NCBI GenBank assembly: GCA_000818945.1
Contig: KN805417.1
Coordinates: 216,227-252,121 of the forward strand
Source: Schizochytrium sp. CCTCC M209059
Taxonomy: Eukaryota > Sar > Bigyra > Thraustochytrida > Thraustochytriidae
DNA: 35,895 bases
Reading direction: 5' to 3'
How positions within the stretch are numbered: position 1 is the stretch's first letter; each line of letters begins with the position of its first letter. The position numbers and the translations under genes were made by a program. This document shows, one piece after another, positions 21,001 through 29,891 of the stretch. Under the pieces are notes generated by a model. The model saw only the letters and a list, made by a program, of their open reading frames with translations, did not search any database and was not told the origin of the DNA.

Positions 21001-22672
21001 GTGAAAAAACCTGCACACAGTGCCGGGCAAAGAGCGGTGAGGGCGACTCGTGCGTGAGTACCTTCATCATGACTTCGAGACAGCCAAGATCCCAAAAGAC
21101 CTCGACAAGTTGTAAAAAACCAAGCGAGGCGCGCGGGGGGGAAGCGACCGCATCAGACTTGGCGGAAAACGGAACGGTCGCAAAGCCGAGCTTATGTCCC
21201 CTTCGAAGGGTGACGGGGCCGCACAGTTGAAAGAAGGGGGAGCGCGGCCCTGAGGAGAGAAGTTTAAGTACAGCGACATGGACCTCACCCAAGGGGGCCG
21301 TAAGCATTTGGGCATAGATCTCGAGCGTGAACGTGAAGAAGGATAGAGTATTCTGCACATCAGCATCTGTCAAGGCTTCACAACGTGCCAAGAGAGTGTC
21401 CACACTTGCGCGCACAAGGTGGGCCGTTGATGTAGCATCCCGCCGGGCATCTTCGCCCTCGTCCATGATGCTATCGTCTTCGTCCTCATTGCCTTTGTTC
21501 TCGTCCGCGCCATCAGCGTCACTGCGGTGCGCCTGACCCTCGCTTTTGCTCTCGCCAGCGTCTCTTACACGCGCTTGCTCTTGCGCAGTGTCTTTCGATT
21601 TGGCGAGGCGAAGATGAAATCGTAATAAGAATCTCATCCTCTCTCGAAGACCGTCGAAGGCGTTTTGACTGATCGGCGACTCCTTGAGGGCCTGGATGAT
21701 GGGATCGACAAATTTGCCGTCAGAACTGGGGTGCGTGGACCCGACAGAGCTGGAGCGAGAGATCATTCCTGAGCCAGCGGGGGTTTCATTGAAAAAATTT
21801 CCAGTAAAGTCTTGCAAGGACGCGGGTGAAGCGTCTTGTTGTGGGGGGGTGCCCACAGATCCGACTCCTGCAACGGAGAGGTTGTCCTCCAGATCGGTGC
21901 CGCCCCCGTTCCCATCGACATTGGCGTGCTGGTCCTCGAAGACGCTGCCTAGCAGAGGGCTGACATTCGCACCATTATCCATGGAGGTTTGATCCTGCCG
22001 TCGAGCTCGACTTACTTTTGCGCTGCGACCTGCCATAGCCCTCGTTTCTGAAGTTATTGCAATACGTCCATTTTTCAAAGGATCCCGCATTTTTTCGGCA
22101 TCGTCAATGTCGTCCTGCAACTTTCCATCATCTTCGACTTCATCATCCTCGTCTTCTTCTTCTTCTTCTTCTTCTTCTTCTTCCTCTTCCTTCTCATTGG
22201 CATCACTCGTATTCATGGCATCGTTGAGATTAGCATCACGAGTATTGCTGGCCTGAGATAGGGTCCTCGGTAATTTGTCGCTGTACTCTTGGGGCGTGTC
22301 GACGTCCATGGCAGAACGAGCCTTCTTCTTCTTCGTCGTCGTCGGTTCCGCGTTGGAGCCCAAGTCGGGGGCTTCCAGCTCGCGGTGGTTGGGATTGGCT
22401 ACAAGGCCATCTTTGGCGGCCTCCGGCACGACCTCCGGGCCCCGCAGATCTTGCGAGCCGTCGCCCCGCGGGCGCGCCTCGGGGGGGTCCGTCGCAGCCT
22501 CGCTCGCGCCGGGCTTTGCCGCGCCAGGGCCCGCGCGCGCGGCGTCGGCGCCCGCCGCGCGAGCGATGGTTGCCTCTCCGCCGAGCGGCGCTTGCCTTGC
22601 CCGCTCCGGATGATGCCCCGGCTGCTGCGACGGCTTCGCCTCGGCGCGGCCCTGCTCCTCCTCGCCGGCCAT
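9932..22672 (-). CDS. giant USP34-like ubiquitin carboxyl-terminal hydrolase
   Basis: A 4246-residue, intron-free deubiquitinase (peptidase C19) of the USP9X/USP24/USP34 group. The catalytic domain has the Cys box GLRNLGCICYMNSLLQQLYM with catalytic C2532, and the His box HTGTADSGHYYSF with H2865, then WFHFNDEQV with the supporting Asn/Asp. The zinc-finger fingers pairs CKEGC and CGEC are present. Wording around the His box and the following SFGG, plus the post-catalytic helical region, is closest to human USP34. N-terminal to this is a Glu/Asp run (about 160-178), very long helical armadillo/HEAT-like stretches broken by Ser/Ala/Glu linkers, and a ubiquitin-like domain near 1835-1905 (ELSLQLAKVAP to IYVVVRQA). 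The C-terminal 1300 residues are again helical, with an Ala-Thr dipeptide run near 3530. Human USP34 is about 3550 residues. USP34-class enzymes remove ubiquitin from signalling and chromatin substrates; substrates here are unknown. The frame also opens at GTG 22813, but ATG 22672 (MAGEEEQ) is the first ATG. An out-of-frame upstream ATG overlaps it. Confidence 0.95.
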
Positions 22673-23165
22673 CCGCGCTGCGCCGCGGGCTCTCGCTCCC
22701 GCGCGCAGTCCGCTCCGCGCGCGCTCCCTCGCGCTCTCCGGGGCCGCGCTCGGGATTCTCGATTGCGGCGAGAGATCGATCCGCCGCGTCGAGCTCGGCG
22801 CGCGCAGTGTCACGCGCCGCGCGCAAGTGGAGAATGGCTTCCGCGTAAGTGCGCATCCGCTCGCGCAAGTCGGCTATCGCGCCGGCGGCCGGGAACAAAC
22901 ACAAGTGAACATCAATTTTTTTTTTAATTTTCCCAAGTTGCGGGCGGGCGGGAAAAAGGGAAAGAAAAGGGGAAAGGGAAAAGGGAAGGGAAGGGGAGGA
23001 ATTGAGTTGAGAGCGCCTTGAGCTCGTCGCGAGGTTGGAGGCGAGGGCTTGCAGCAGCAGTTGCTGTAGCATGCAGCTGCAGCGAGCCAGGCGCGGAGGA
23101 AGGAAGAAGAGAGACACATGAATAGGGGATGAATGCGCGCTTGCGCTTGCGCTTGCGCTTGCGAG
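22673..23165 (-). promoter_or_regulatory. 5' region of the USP34-like gene
   Basis: This interval separates two parallel minus-strand genes. Read on the minus strand it contains, in order, four CGCAAG hexamer copies (23133-23163), a polypyrimidine stretch (about 22935-23000), a T/A-rich block with an A-run (22915-22930), and then GC-rich DNA up to the ATG. An ATG at 22856 opens a 206-codon frame that runs out of phase across the first 145 codons of the deubiquitinase and ends at 22236. Its start (MRTYAEAILHLRAARD) looks like a genuine helix, so it may be a true first exon or an overlapping uORF. Confidence 0.45.
23132..23164. repeat. (GCGCTT)n hexanucleotide repeat
   Basis: Four to five copies of a GCGCTT unit lie directly after the stop codon of the Ser/Gln-rich gene. 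They fall in its 3' flank and in the distal 5' region of the deubiquitinase. Confidence 0.8.
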
Positions 23166-23302
23166 CTAGGGGCTCTTAGCCGAAGCGGTAGCAGAGCTCG
23201 ACGAGGACTGCTGCTCTTGCTTCACGGTCAGAGAAGGAGGACGGGAAGGAGAAGGAGAGGTTTCCTTGGCATCGCCATGAACGTTCTCCTGCTTTGTTGG
23301 GA

Positions 23303-23341
<39 letters not shown>

Positions 23342-24444
23342 ACAAAAGCTGATATTGTGCAACGTGCTTTTCCCAATAACCCTGACCGCGAAAGCCGTAG
23401 ACTCCAACCTGAACAGGACGACCATTGGGCAAGGTCCTCTCAAGAAAGCATGGCCAAATAGCACTTCGTCGAACGTTGCGAAGAATATCTGATTCCACGG
23501 CGGGGGGGAATGGCTTGCGGCCGTCCAAGCCCGTGACGTGCGCAAGAACAGCGCGGCGGAAGGACTCGTAAGGGTTCTTGAGGGACGAAAGGCGTGTGGC
23601 GAGCCACTCCTCGAAGCAGGGCTTGGAGAAAACCCCCGAAGCGTTGGCGGTGTCGCGGACCTCGTCAAAGTGAACATGGCGCATAAATATCTGGTAGGCG
23701 AGCCCTCCCTGGGCCGCGGACAGGTCCGACGTAGAACGTCCCTCGAGAGGCGGTAGTGGTGGTGGTGGTGGAGGTGCAAGTACTCTTCGTGGGTCTGCCT
23801 TGACACGTTCTTGTGCGGGATGAGTCGATGCCGAAGCAAGCCCGCGCTCGGTCGCGCCATGAGCAAGGTCAGCCTCTAACGAGGATGATTCGGAGGATAT
23901 GGAGGACGAGGAATGAGAAGAGGGCTGCACAGTCGTGACCGGAGGCGCAGGTGCAGGCATTGCGGCAGACGAAGTGAGCTCTGAAGAAGACAATACGTCG
24001 TGGTGACGCATGAAGTGTTCTTCGGGGGCTTGCTGCTGTTCAGCATATTCATTTGTGCTGAACACAGATGCGGCAAAGGCCCAATAATTGCTCTCGGCGT
24101 CTGTGGCGGAGCGTGAAGGCGCATGGGTTGCGTTGGGTGGAATATACAAGGATGGATCGAAATTCGATCCGAGCGTGAGCGGGGCACCATCAAAACATCC
24201 GAGAGCCGAAAAGGTAGACCCCCTTCTCGATGCAGAGGAGCCTGATCGATGCGGAACGTCGTTGTGTTGGTCCGCGGGCCACTCTGGACTCACCGTTGAG
24301 ATTGAAGCGTCGATGTGCTCGTGGCTGAAGCCTATGATATCGAAGACAGAAGGACGACGAGGGGCAGCTTGAGCCGATGATGCGGATGCAGATGCAGATG
24401 CAGATGCAGACGTTGACGAGGACGACGACGACGAGGACGACGAC

Positions 24445-24475
<31 letters not shown>

Positions 24476-24701
24476 AAGAAGAGGAGGAGAAGGTGGCGTA
24501 TGATGTGGGTGCGCGCGTACGTTGAAATGGGTTCCGCTCGTCGTGCAGACGTTGCTCTGACTCGTGCAAGGTGTACATGGCATCCCATGGCGTTTGTTGG
24601 TGTTCTTTGAGGCGAGCACGTTTGTAGTTATGAGGGGCATCGAAAGGTTGATCGAGGCCATGCGGTGTAGGCATGGCACGATTCGCAAACGCAGCCGCCA
24701 T
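23166..24701 (-). CDS. Ser/Gln-rich protein with one conserved-looking block, function unknown
   Basis: A 511-residue ORF starting at ATG 24701 (G at -3, G at +4) and ending in TAG. Residues 70-95 are an almost pure Ser run, followed by Ser-Ala dipeptides; a Gln run sits near 454-466, and a Pro run (RVLAPPPPPPLPPLEGR) near 312. The only block that looks folded lies between about 330 and 450. It contains AYQIFMRHVHFDEVRDTANA, FEEWLATRLSSLKNPYESFR, RNVRRSAIWPCFLERTLPNG and VYGFRGQGYWEKHVAQYQLL. I do not recognise this domain. The composition is that of nuclear regulators with disordered activation segments, which is inference only. The frame stays open upstream of the ATG to about 25235 and encodes eight Gln codons just before it, so an upstream exon could lengthen the N-terminus. 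Confidence 0.65.
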
Positions 24702-25137
24702 TGCTGCTTGTTGTTGTTGTTGTTGTTGTTGAAGCGCGATTGCCTCCGTTTGCAGGTGCGAGCTGGCGTGCGCGTTGCCGCGCGAGCTGGGGCGTTCTTC
24801 GTCAGCGCCAGCGCCGGCCGCTCGAGAAGGCTCTTGCTGGGTTTGCGTCTTGTGTGAATCTTGTTCGCTGCTTGTGGTGCTGGTGCTGGTGCTGATGGCG
24901 CTGGGATCTGGGCGGCTGCCCCAGGGCGGGGAACGGCCCGCGCCGCGAGAACTTATAGTTGCCTTGTACGCGGAGAGCCTGGCGTGCGCTTCGCTCGATG
25001 CGCTTTGGCTTTTGCATGTGCGGCCCGTCCGTGTGGTCGTCAGGATGCCCGCGGCGGGATGACGACCGCCTTTGGGTGTTTGCCGGCGGCAGAGCTGCGG
25101 AGCGCGGGCCTTTGGGCGATTCCCCGTTTGTGTGTTT

Positions 25138-25164
25138 GTTTTGTTTGTTTGTTTGTTTGTTTGT
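25138..25164. repeat. short (TTTG)n array
   Basis: About six to seven TTTG units in plus orientation. This is a small relative of the large array at 26919-27419. Confidence 0.85.
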
Positions 25165-25198
25165 TCGGGTCTCGTTAGTTTTGCTTCTCCCTCGCACG

Positions 25199-25220
25199 CA
25201 GTGCAGTGCAGTGCAGTGCA
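25199..25220. repeat. (GCAGT)4 pentanucleotide repeat
   Basis: Four tandem GCAGT/TGCAG units occur close to the short TTTG array. Confidence 0.8.
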
Positions 25221-25670
25221 CGGCGTGGGGCTCTATTCCAAATGTGAACGCGGACGGTATCTCGCCTGGCTCCGACCTCACTTGTGGCGCTCGGTTATCG
25301 CTCACCAGCTGCGGTCGCGGGCGATTTTCCTCGTCTTCTTCTCCTGGTCGACGGATGGATGGGTGGGTGGTTCTGCGTGCCTCCGAGCTGGCGCTGGCGC
25401 TCGCAGTGGGCCTGACGTCTCTCTCTGCCTGCTGCGTCGTCTGCGTCTCACTGGCAGTGTCTGGCTTAGCTTGGCTTGGCGTAGTTAGCTGTCTGCGTCT
25501 TGGGTCCAGCGCGTCTCGCGAGCTGGCAACGCCTGCGAAGTTGCTCTCTCTTGGCGCTCTGCTGCGCGCTGCTGCGCCGCGCTGTGCCTTCTCCTGCTGC
25601 TTCCTCCTCCTCGTCCGTCCGTCTACCAAGAGTCGAGCACTTGGGCGCTGGGCGTCCGTCCGCGCTGGGC

Positions 25671-25711
25671 TTGGCTTGGCTTGGCTTGGCTTGGATTGGC
25701 TTGCTTGGCCT
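25671..25711. repeat. (CTTGG)n pentanucleotide repeat
   Basis: About six units of CTTGG, followed by a variant unit with a single-base change and a shortened unit. Confidence 0.8.
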
Positions 25712-26137
25712 TCTTTTCTTGTCTGTCTCGGCCTCGCAGGCCGGTTTGTTGCCCGGGACCGACCGCGCAGAGAGAATGACTCGGTGCTTCGCGTTTCGCG
25801 CTTTCTTCCCGACCGCCCGCTGCGCTTCCAGCTCTGCCTCCGCCCCGTTGCTCTGCTCTTGCTCCAATCCGCTCCGCTCCGCGCGCTGCTCCAGCTGGCC
25901 GGGCGCGGGGTTGAAGCGCTTCTGCGGAGCCCCGCGCGGCGGCTGCGTCTTCCCTCTTTTTCTTTCCTGTTCTTTCCTCTTCATACACTTTTCTTCTCTG
26001 TTTCTCCCATTTTTTCATTTCTTTTTATTTCTTTTTCAATCAATTTTCTTTCAAGTTCGTTCAGATCCGCTCCGGTGGGCGAGCGGCCTCTGGGGTTGCC
26101 AGCTATTTATCAGTCGGGCTCGCGGAATGCCTCGCTG

Positions 26138-26183
26138 CTGGTCCTGGTCCTGGTCCTGGTGCTGGTCCTGGTCCTGGTGCTGG
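26138..26183. repeat. (CTGGTC)n hexanucleotide repeat
   Basis: Seven to eight units alternating between CTGGTC and CTGGTG, ending 45 bp before the CAAA array. Confidence 0.8.
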
Positions 26184-26228
26184 CAGAGAGAGACTAGCAA
26201 ACCGACGACCAGCTGGCTGCCTGGCTGA

Positions 26229-26498
26229 CAAACAAACAAACAAACAAACAAACAAACAAACAAACAAACAAACAAACAAACAAACAAACAAACAAACAAA
26301 CAAACAAACAAACAAACAAACAAACAAACAAACAAACAAACAAACAAACAAACAAACAAACAAACAAACAAACAAACAAACAAACAAACAAACAAACAAA
26401 CAAACAAACAAACAAACAAACAAACAAACAAACAAACAAACAAACAAACAAACAAACAAACAAACAAACAAACAAACAAACAAACAAACAAACAAACA
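26229..26498 (+). repeat. (CAAA)n tetranucleotide array, 270 bp
   Basis: An uninterrupted CAAA array of 67.5 units. It is flanked by an exact 13-bp inverted repeat, GCTGGCTGCCTGG at 26212-26224 and its complement at 26597-26609. Because no frame of this unit contains a stop, it produces long spurious ORFs reading QTNK on this strand and FVCL on the other. Confidence 0.98.
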
Positions 26499-26918
26499 GA
26501 CAAACACAGACGGTAAAACGAACGAACGAACAAACAAACAAACAAACAAACGAATCGATCGATCGAACGGGCGAACGTAAAGGCAACCGCCGCTCGCCAG
26601 GCAGCCAGCCAGCCAGCCAGGTCGGTTGCTCTCTGACCAAAGAACGATCCTCCCCCACTTCATCGCACCCCAGCTCTCTCCTGTTCCGCGACTTCCTCCC
26701 GCCAAAGCCAGAGCCGGCCATCGAACTGGACCTGCTGCTGCTCAGGCTACTACTACTGCGCTGCTGGTGCTGCTGGTGCTGCTGGTGGCAAGTGGCAAGT
26801 CGTAAGTGCTTGTCCAAAGCGGCTCGAATCAGCCTCTCTTGACTCAAGGTGACCCTGCTTCCACCAGCGACAGCCAGCGAGAGACTGTTAGTTTGTTTAT
26901 TTATTTATTTATTTATCT
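26499..26918. other. spacer between facing CAAA and TTTG arrays
   Basis: A 420-bp spacer. It starts with CAGA/CAAA variants, then a CGAA, CAAA and TCGA mixed tract (26519-26577) in which CpG or CpA falls every 4 bp, with one 1-bp phase shift near 26552-26556. Next come a CCAG run, unique sequence, a CTGCTGGTG run (26757-26786) and a TTTA run (26894-26915) that passes directly into the TTTG array. Confidence 0.8.
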
Positions 26919-27419
26919 GTTTGTTTGTTTGTTTGTTTGTTTGTTTGTTTGTTTGTTTGTTTGTTTGTTTGTTTGTTTGTTTGTTTGTTTGTTTGTTTGT
27001 TTGTTTGTTTGTTTGTTTGTTTGTTTGTTTGTTTGTTTGTTTGTTTGTTTGTTTGTTTGTTTGTTTGTTTGTTTGTTTGTTTGTTTGTTTGTTTGTTTGT
27101 TTGTTTGTTTGTTTGTTTGTTTGTTTGTTTGTTTGTTTGTTTGTTTGTTTGTTTGTTTGTTTGTTTGTTTGTTTGTTTGTTTGTTTGTTTGTTTGTTTGT
27201 TTGTTTGTTTGTTTGTTTGTTTGTTTGTTTGTTTGTTTGTTTGTTTGTTTGTTTGTTTGTTTGTTTGTTTGTTTGTTTGTTTGTTTGTTTGTTTGTTTGT
27301 TTGTTTGTTTGTTTGTTTGTTTGTTTGTTTGTTTGTTTGTTTGTTTGTTTGTTTGTTTGTTTGTTTGTTTGTTTGTTTGTTTGTTTGTTTGTTTGTTTGT
27401 TTGTTTGTTTGTTTGTTTG
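26919..27419 (+). repeat. (TTTG)n tetranucleotide array, 501 bp
   Basis: About 125 uninterrupted TTTG units. This is the reverse complement of the upstream CAAA array, so the two face each other as an inverted repeat. It is preceded by five TTTA units. It is likely length-variable and may be collapsed or expanded in the assembly. Confidence 0.98.
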
Positions 27420-27727
27420 CTGCGTCAGTCGTGTCGTCGTCCTCGCCGGGACGGACGTCGCGCCTCTTCGCTTCTCTCCTCTTTTTTTCCCTTTCTTTTC
27501 TTTTCTTTCAAGTCGCCTCCACTTATCTCTCCTCTCCTCCTCTTCTTCCCTCTCCTCTCCGCTTCTCCCCCACCAGTCCGGGCGCAGCGCGTGCACGCAC
27601 AGTGGACGGCTGCGGGGCGGTGCTTAGTTCGTTAGTGCGGCCTCCTCCCGCGGCGCACCCGCCCGCAAGTCACTCTTCTCAGAGGGGCAGGCACTACGCA
27701 CGCCAAGCCGAGCCACGCAGGGCGCGC

Positions 27728-27779
27728 TGGCTCGGCTCGGCTCGGCTCGGCTCGGCTCGGCTCGGCTCGGCTCGGCTCG
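27728..27779. repeat. (GGCTC)n pentanucleotide repeat
   Basis: About ten tandem GGCTC units in an otherwise unique GC-rich stretch. Confidence 0.9.
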
Positions 27780-27836
27780 CAGCGCCAACGAGCCGCCTCC
27801 CTCCTGCTCCGTCGCTCGCGAGTGTGTTCGGGAGCT

Positions 27837-27880
27837 TTGCTTGCTTTGCTTGCTTGCTTGCTTGCTTACTTGCTTGCTTA
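27837..27880. repeat. (CTTG)n tetranucleotide repeat
   Basis: Imperfect CTTG/CTTT/CTTA units keep a roughly 4-5 bp rhythm over about 44 bp. Confidence 0.75.
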
Positions 27881-28260
27881 GCTCCAAGTCGCGCACTTTG
27901 GAACTGGCTCATGCCATCGTCTTCTTCTCTCCCTCTCTCTCGTCTCAACGAACCAGCCCGACGAGCTTGCCTCGCTGCTCGGCTTCGCGGCTGCGCAGCT
28001 CGGGACTTCGCAGGGCGCTGCGCCCCCCGCCAGCTCGGGGCGTTCATGCCCGCGCGCCAGCCAGAGCCTCGCCGGCCCCGCTCGCAGCGCCCGCAACTCG
28101 AGTCCCAGCGACTCGAGCAAGACACGACGCCGCTCCTGGCCACCGCCGCCGGCCCGCCCCTGTCGGCACACTCCGGCCGCCGCGCCGGGCTGAAGCTGGA
28201 GCTCGCGAGGGTGAGTGCGCGCACGCGAAGTGTGCTTCTCGAGTCCGGCTTCCCGCGAGG

Positions 28261-28303
28261 CGGAGCAGAGCAGAGCAGAGCAGAGCAGAGCAGAGCAGAG
28301 CAG
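28261..28303. repeat. (CAGAG)n pentanucleotide repeat
   Basis: About eight units of CAGAG in plus orientation. Confidence 0.9.
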
Positions 28304-28370
28304 CACGCACGAAGTCGAGTCAGGAGGAGCCGCGACCTGCTGGCTGGCGCCGCCTACTTGGCAGGCTAAG

Positions 28371-29827
28371 TGGAGACGCCGCCGCGGGCGCCGTCGTGGA
28401 CGCCGTCATGGACGCCGTCATGGACGCCTAGGACTCCGTCCGCCGCTGTCCGGTCGTTGCGGGGGGCTTCGAGCTCGCGAATGCGACGCCAGGATGTGAC
28501 GAGACGAGACGAGACCAAACAAGCTGAGAGACGAGCCCGAGCGACAGAACTGTCAAGACCCATCCTGCAAAAGAATGGCCTGGCGGCTGGCAGAACAGTA
28601 GCCGATTTTCGCATCACTCAACCACGATCATTCCATGTTTTCATCCATCGGCCCGGGAGGGCAGCATCGAGCTATGATCGGTCGTCAGTTCATCGCTCAA
28701 TCCCCGTCGATCAACGAGCGACTCACGCACATCAGCCAGGCCGCGAGCAAGCAAGACTCTACTTTTTGCGCTAGCCTGCTAGGCCCGTCCTCGCGAGCTT
28801 TTGCCTCCCCGTTCCTCGCGAACCCGTCCCCGAGGACGGAAAAGGGGCCCGAGGGTTGGACTAGCCTAGCCTGGCCTAGCCTGGTCGGGCCCGGTGCTGT
28901 GTTTCTCGCTCGCCTCTTTTACTGCTGGATATACCAGCATGCACAAACCACTGCCACAAACACTCCAAGCGAAGTGCGTAATCACGGTCCTGGACCTGAA
29001 CAATCAAGCGATGACCATGATCGATCTCTGGCGCTGTCAATCAATCATTCGATCTTCCGTGCGTTCGGGCTCTCTGGTCACGACTTGTGCAGCTTGCCAT
29101 GCTTGGTGGCTGGCCCGCTCACTGGCTGTGGCTGATCAAAGCTACACCGGAGCATTACTCGGCCTCGCAGCTGCAGCTTGACTGTCACAGTAGCGCCTCG
29201 GCGTGGGTGCGTGAGAGAGCCTCGTCTTCTTCTCCTCTGCTGGCCACCGCCTCCATTCTCGTCGTGCACGCCTGCTTTTCTGCCAGTCATGGTCAGCTGG
29301 TCGCCCGCCGTGATGTCGCGATCATCAGCGATCTTCCCGATCGCGCGAACCGCACGGGTACCCACCCATCCACCCACCCACCTACCTTGAGGCAGGCGAA
29401 GATGGTCGCTTTCTGCACAAATGCAGCGCCTGAGGGACCAACTGCCATCGACCGCGATTGACTCGCGGGTCGATTCATCGATCTATCTATCTACCCATGG
29501 ATCGTATGAACCATCCAACAAAGGGAAATGAAATTTTCCGCCCTTGCGTCCTCAGGCTCTGAGGCTCCTCCCCCCTCCGCCCGTTCTACGAACCGTAGAA
29601 CGCCCGTCATCTCTGGCACCGTGACTGCAAGTCATTGTGTCCCGCCTGCAGCGATGGCGGCAGCGTGGTCGGTGTCGCCAGGACGCCAAACTGAGCTCGT
29701 ACCAACCGCTTGGTCGCCAGCCCGCCACGGCTCGTCGGCCAGCCCGGGAGAAGCGGCCGCGCGATCCGTCGCCGCGGCAGAACAGGCAAACCCGTCGCGT
29801 CCGAGTCGCGTCGTGTCGGCCGTCCAA

Positions 29828-29828
<1 letters not shown>
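28371..29828. other. gene-free region, nothing recognised
   Basis: I find no recognisable gene. GGACGCCGTCAT is tandemly repeated near 28398-28430, GACGA near 28496-28514, and CTAGC/CTGGC units near 28859-28882. An ATG ORF of 166 codons (28635-29135) is the only protein-like frame. Its product (MFSSIGPGGQHRAMIGRQFI...) has no family resemblance, and no upstream or downstream context supports it. Confidence 0.5.
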
Positions 29829-29876
<48 letters not shown>

Positions 29877-29891
29877 GAAGAAAGAAAGAAA
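29829..29891 (+). repeat. (GAAA)n tetranucleotide array
   Basis: A purine-only array of about 12 clean AGAA units, then a GGAA variant and three more. Purine-only tracts of this length can form triplex DNA. Confidence 0.95.

Larger units (their letters stand above)
24702..25235 (-). other. open in-frame 5' extension of the Ser/Gln-rich gene, no ATG
   Basis: On the minus strand the frame of the downstream gene has no stop from 25235 to its ATG, but also no ATG. It reads as Ser/Thr/Gln/Arg-rich low complexity (for example AISTSTSTTSSEQDSHKTQT, then a Q8 run at 24708-24731). The composition matches the gene's own N-terminus. It could be coding if an upstream exon supplies the start, or it may simply be 5' UTR. 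Confidence 0.35.
25236..26228. other. gene-free repeat-rich region
   Basis: No supportable gene. It contains a CTTGG pentanucleotide run (about 25671-25710), long pyrimidine-rich stretches on the plus strand (25940-26050), and a CTGGTC/CTGGTG hexanucleotide run (about 26138-26183). Long ORFs cross it but are Leu/Ser/Arg-rich by-products of simple sequence. Several begin at TTG. Confidence 0.55.
27420..28370. other. gene-free repeat-rich region
   Basis: No supportable gene. The first 150 bp are strongly pyrimidine-rich on the plus strand. After that come GGCTC, CTTG and CAGAG runs (separate entries) in GC-rich DNA. The long frame that crosses it inherits its openness from the TTTG array and is Arg/Ala/Pro-rich. 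Confidence 0.55.

Noticed and set aside
24802..25629. 275-residue minus-strand ORF upstream of the Ser/Gln-rich gene
   Set aside because: It starts at TTG, is Arg/Ser/Gln-rich, and includes the TTTG repeat and pentanucleotides. It overlaps the in-frame extension of the annotated gene in another phase.
26229..27419. CRISPR or satellite array
   Set aside because: The unit is 4 bp with no spacers and no adjacent cas genes, in eukaryotic DNA. It is a microsatellite.
26051..28369. Very long ORFs with FVCL or NKQT repeats on both strands
   Set aside because: The CAAA/TTTG unit has no stop codon in any of six frames, so these frames are open by construction. Codon repeats change only with phase, and flanking residues are low-complexity.
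28635..29135. 166-codon ATG ORF as a real gene
   Set aside because: No domain, no conserved-looking segment, and no context. It is kept only as a mention in the region entry.
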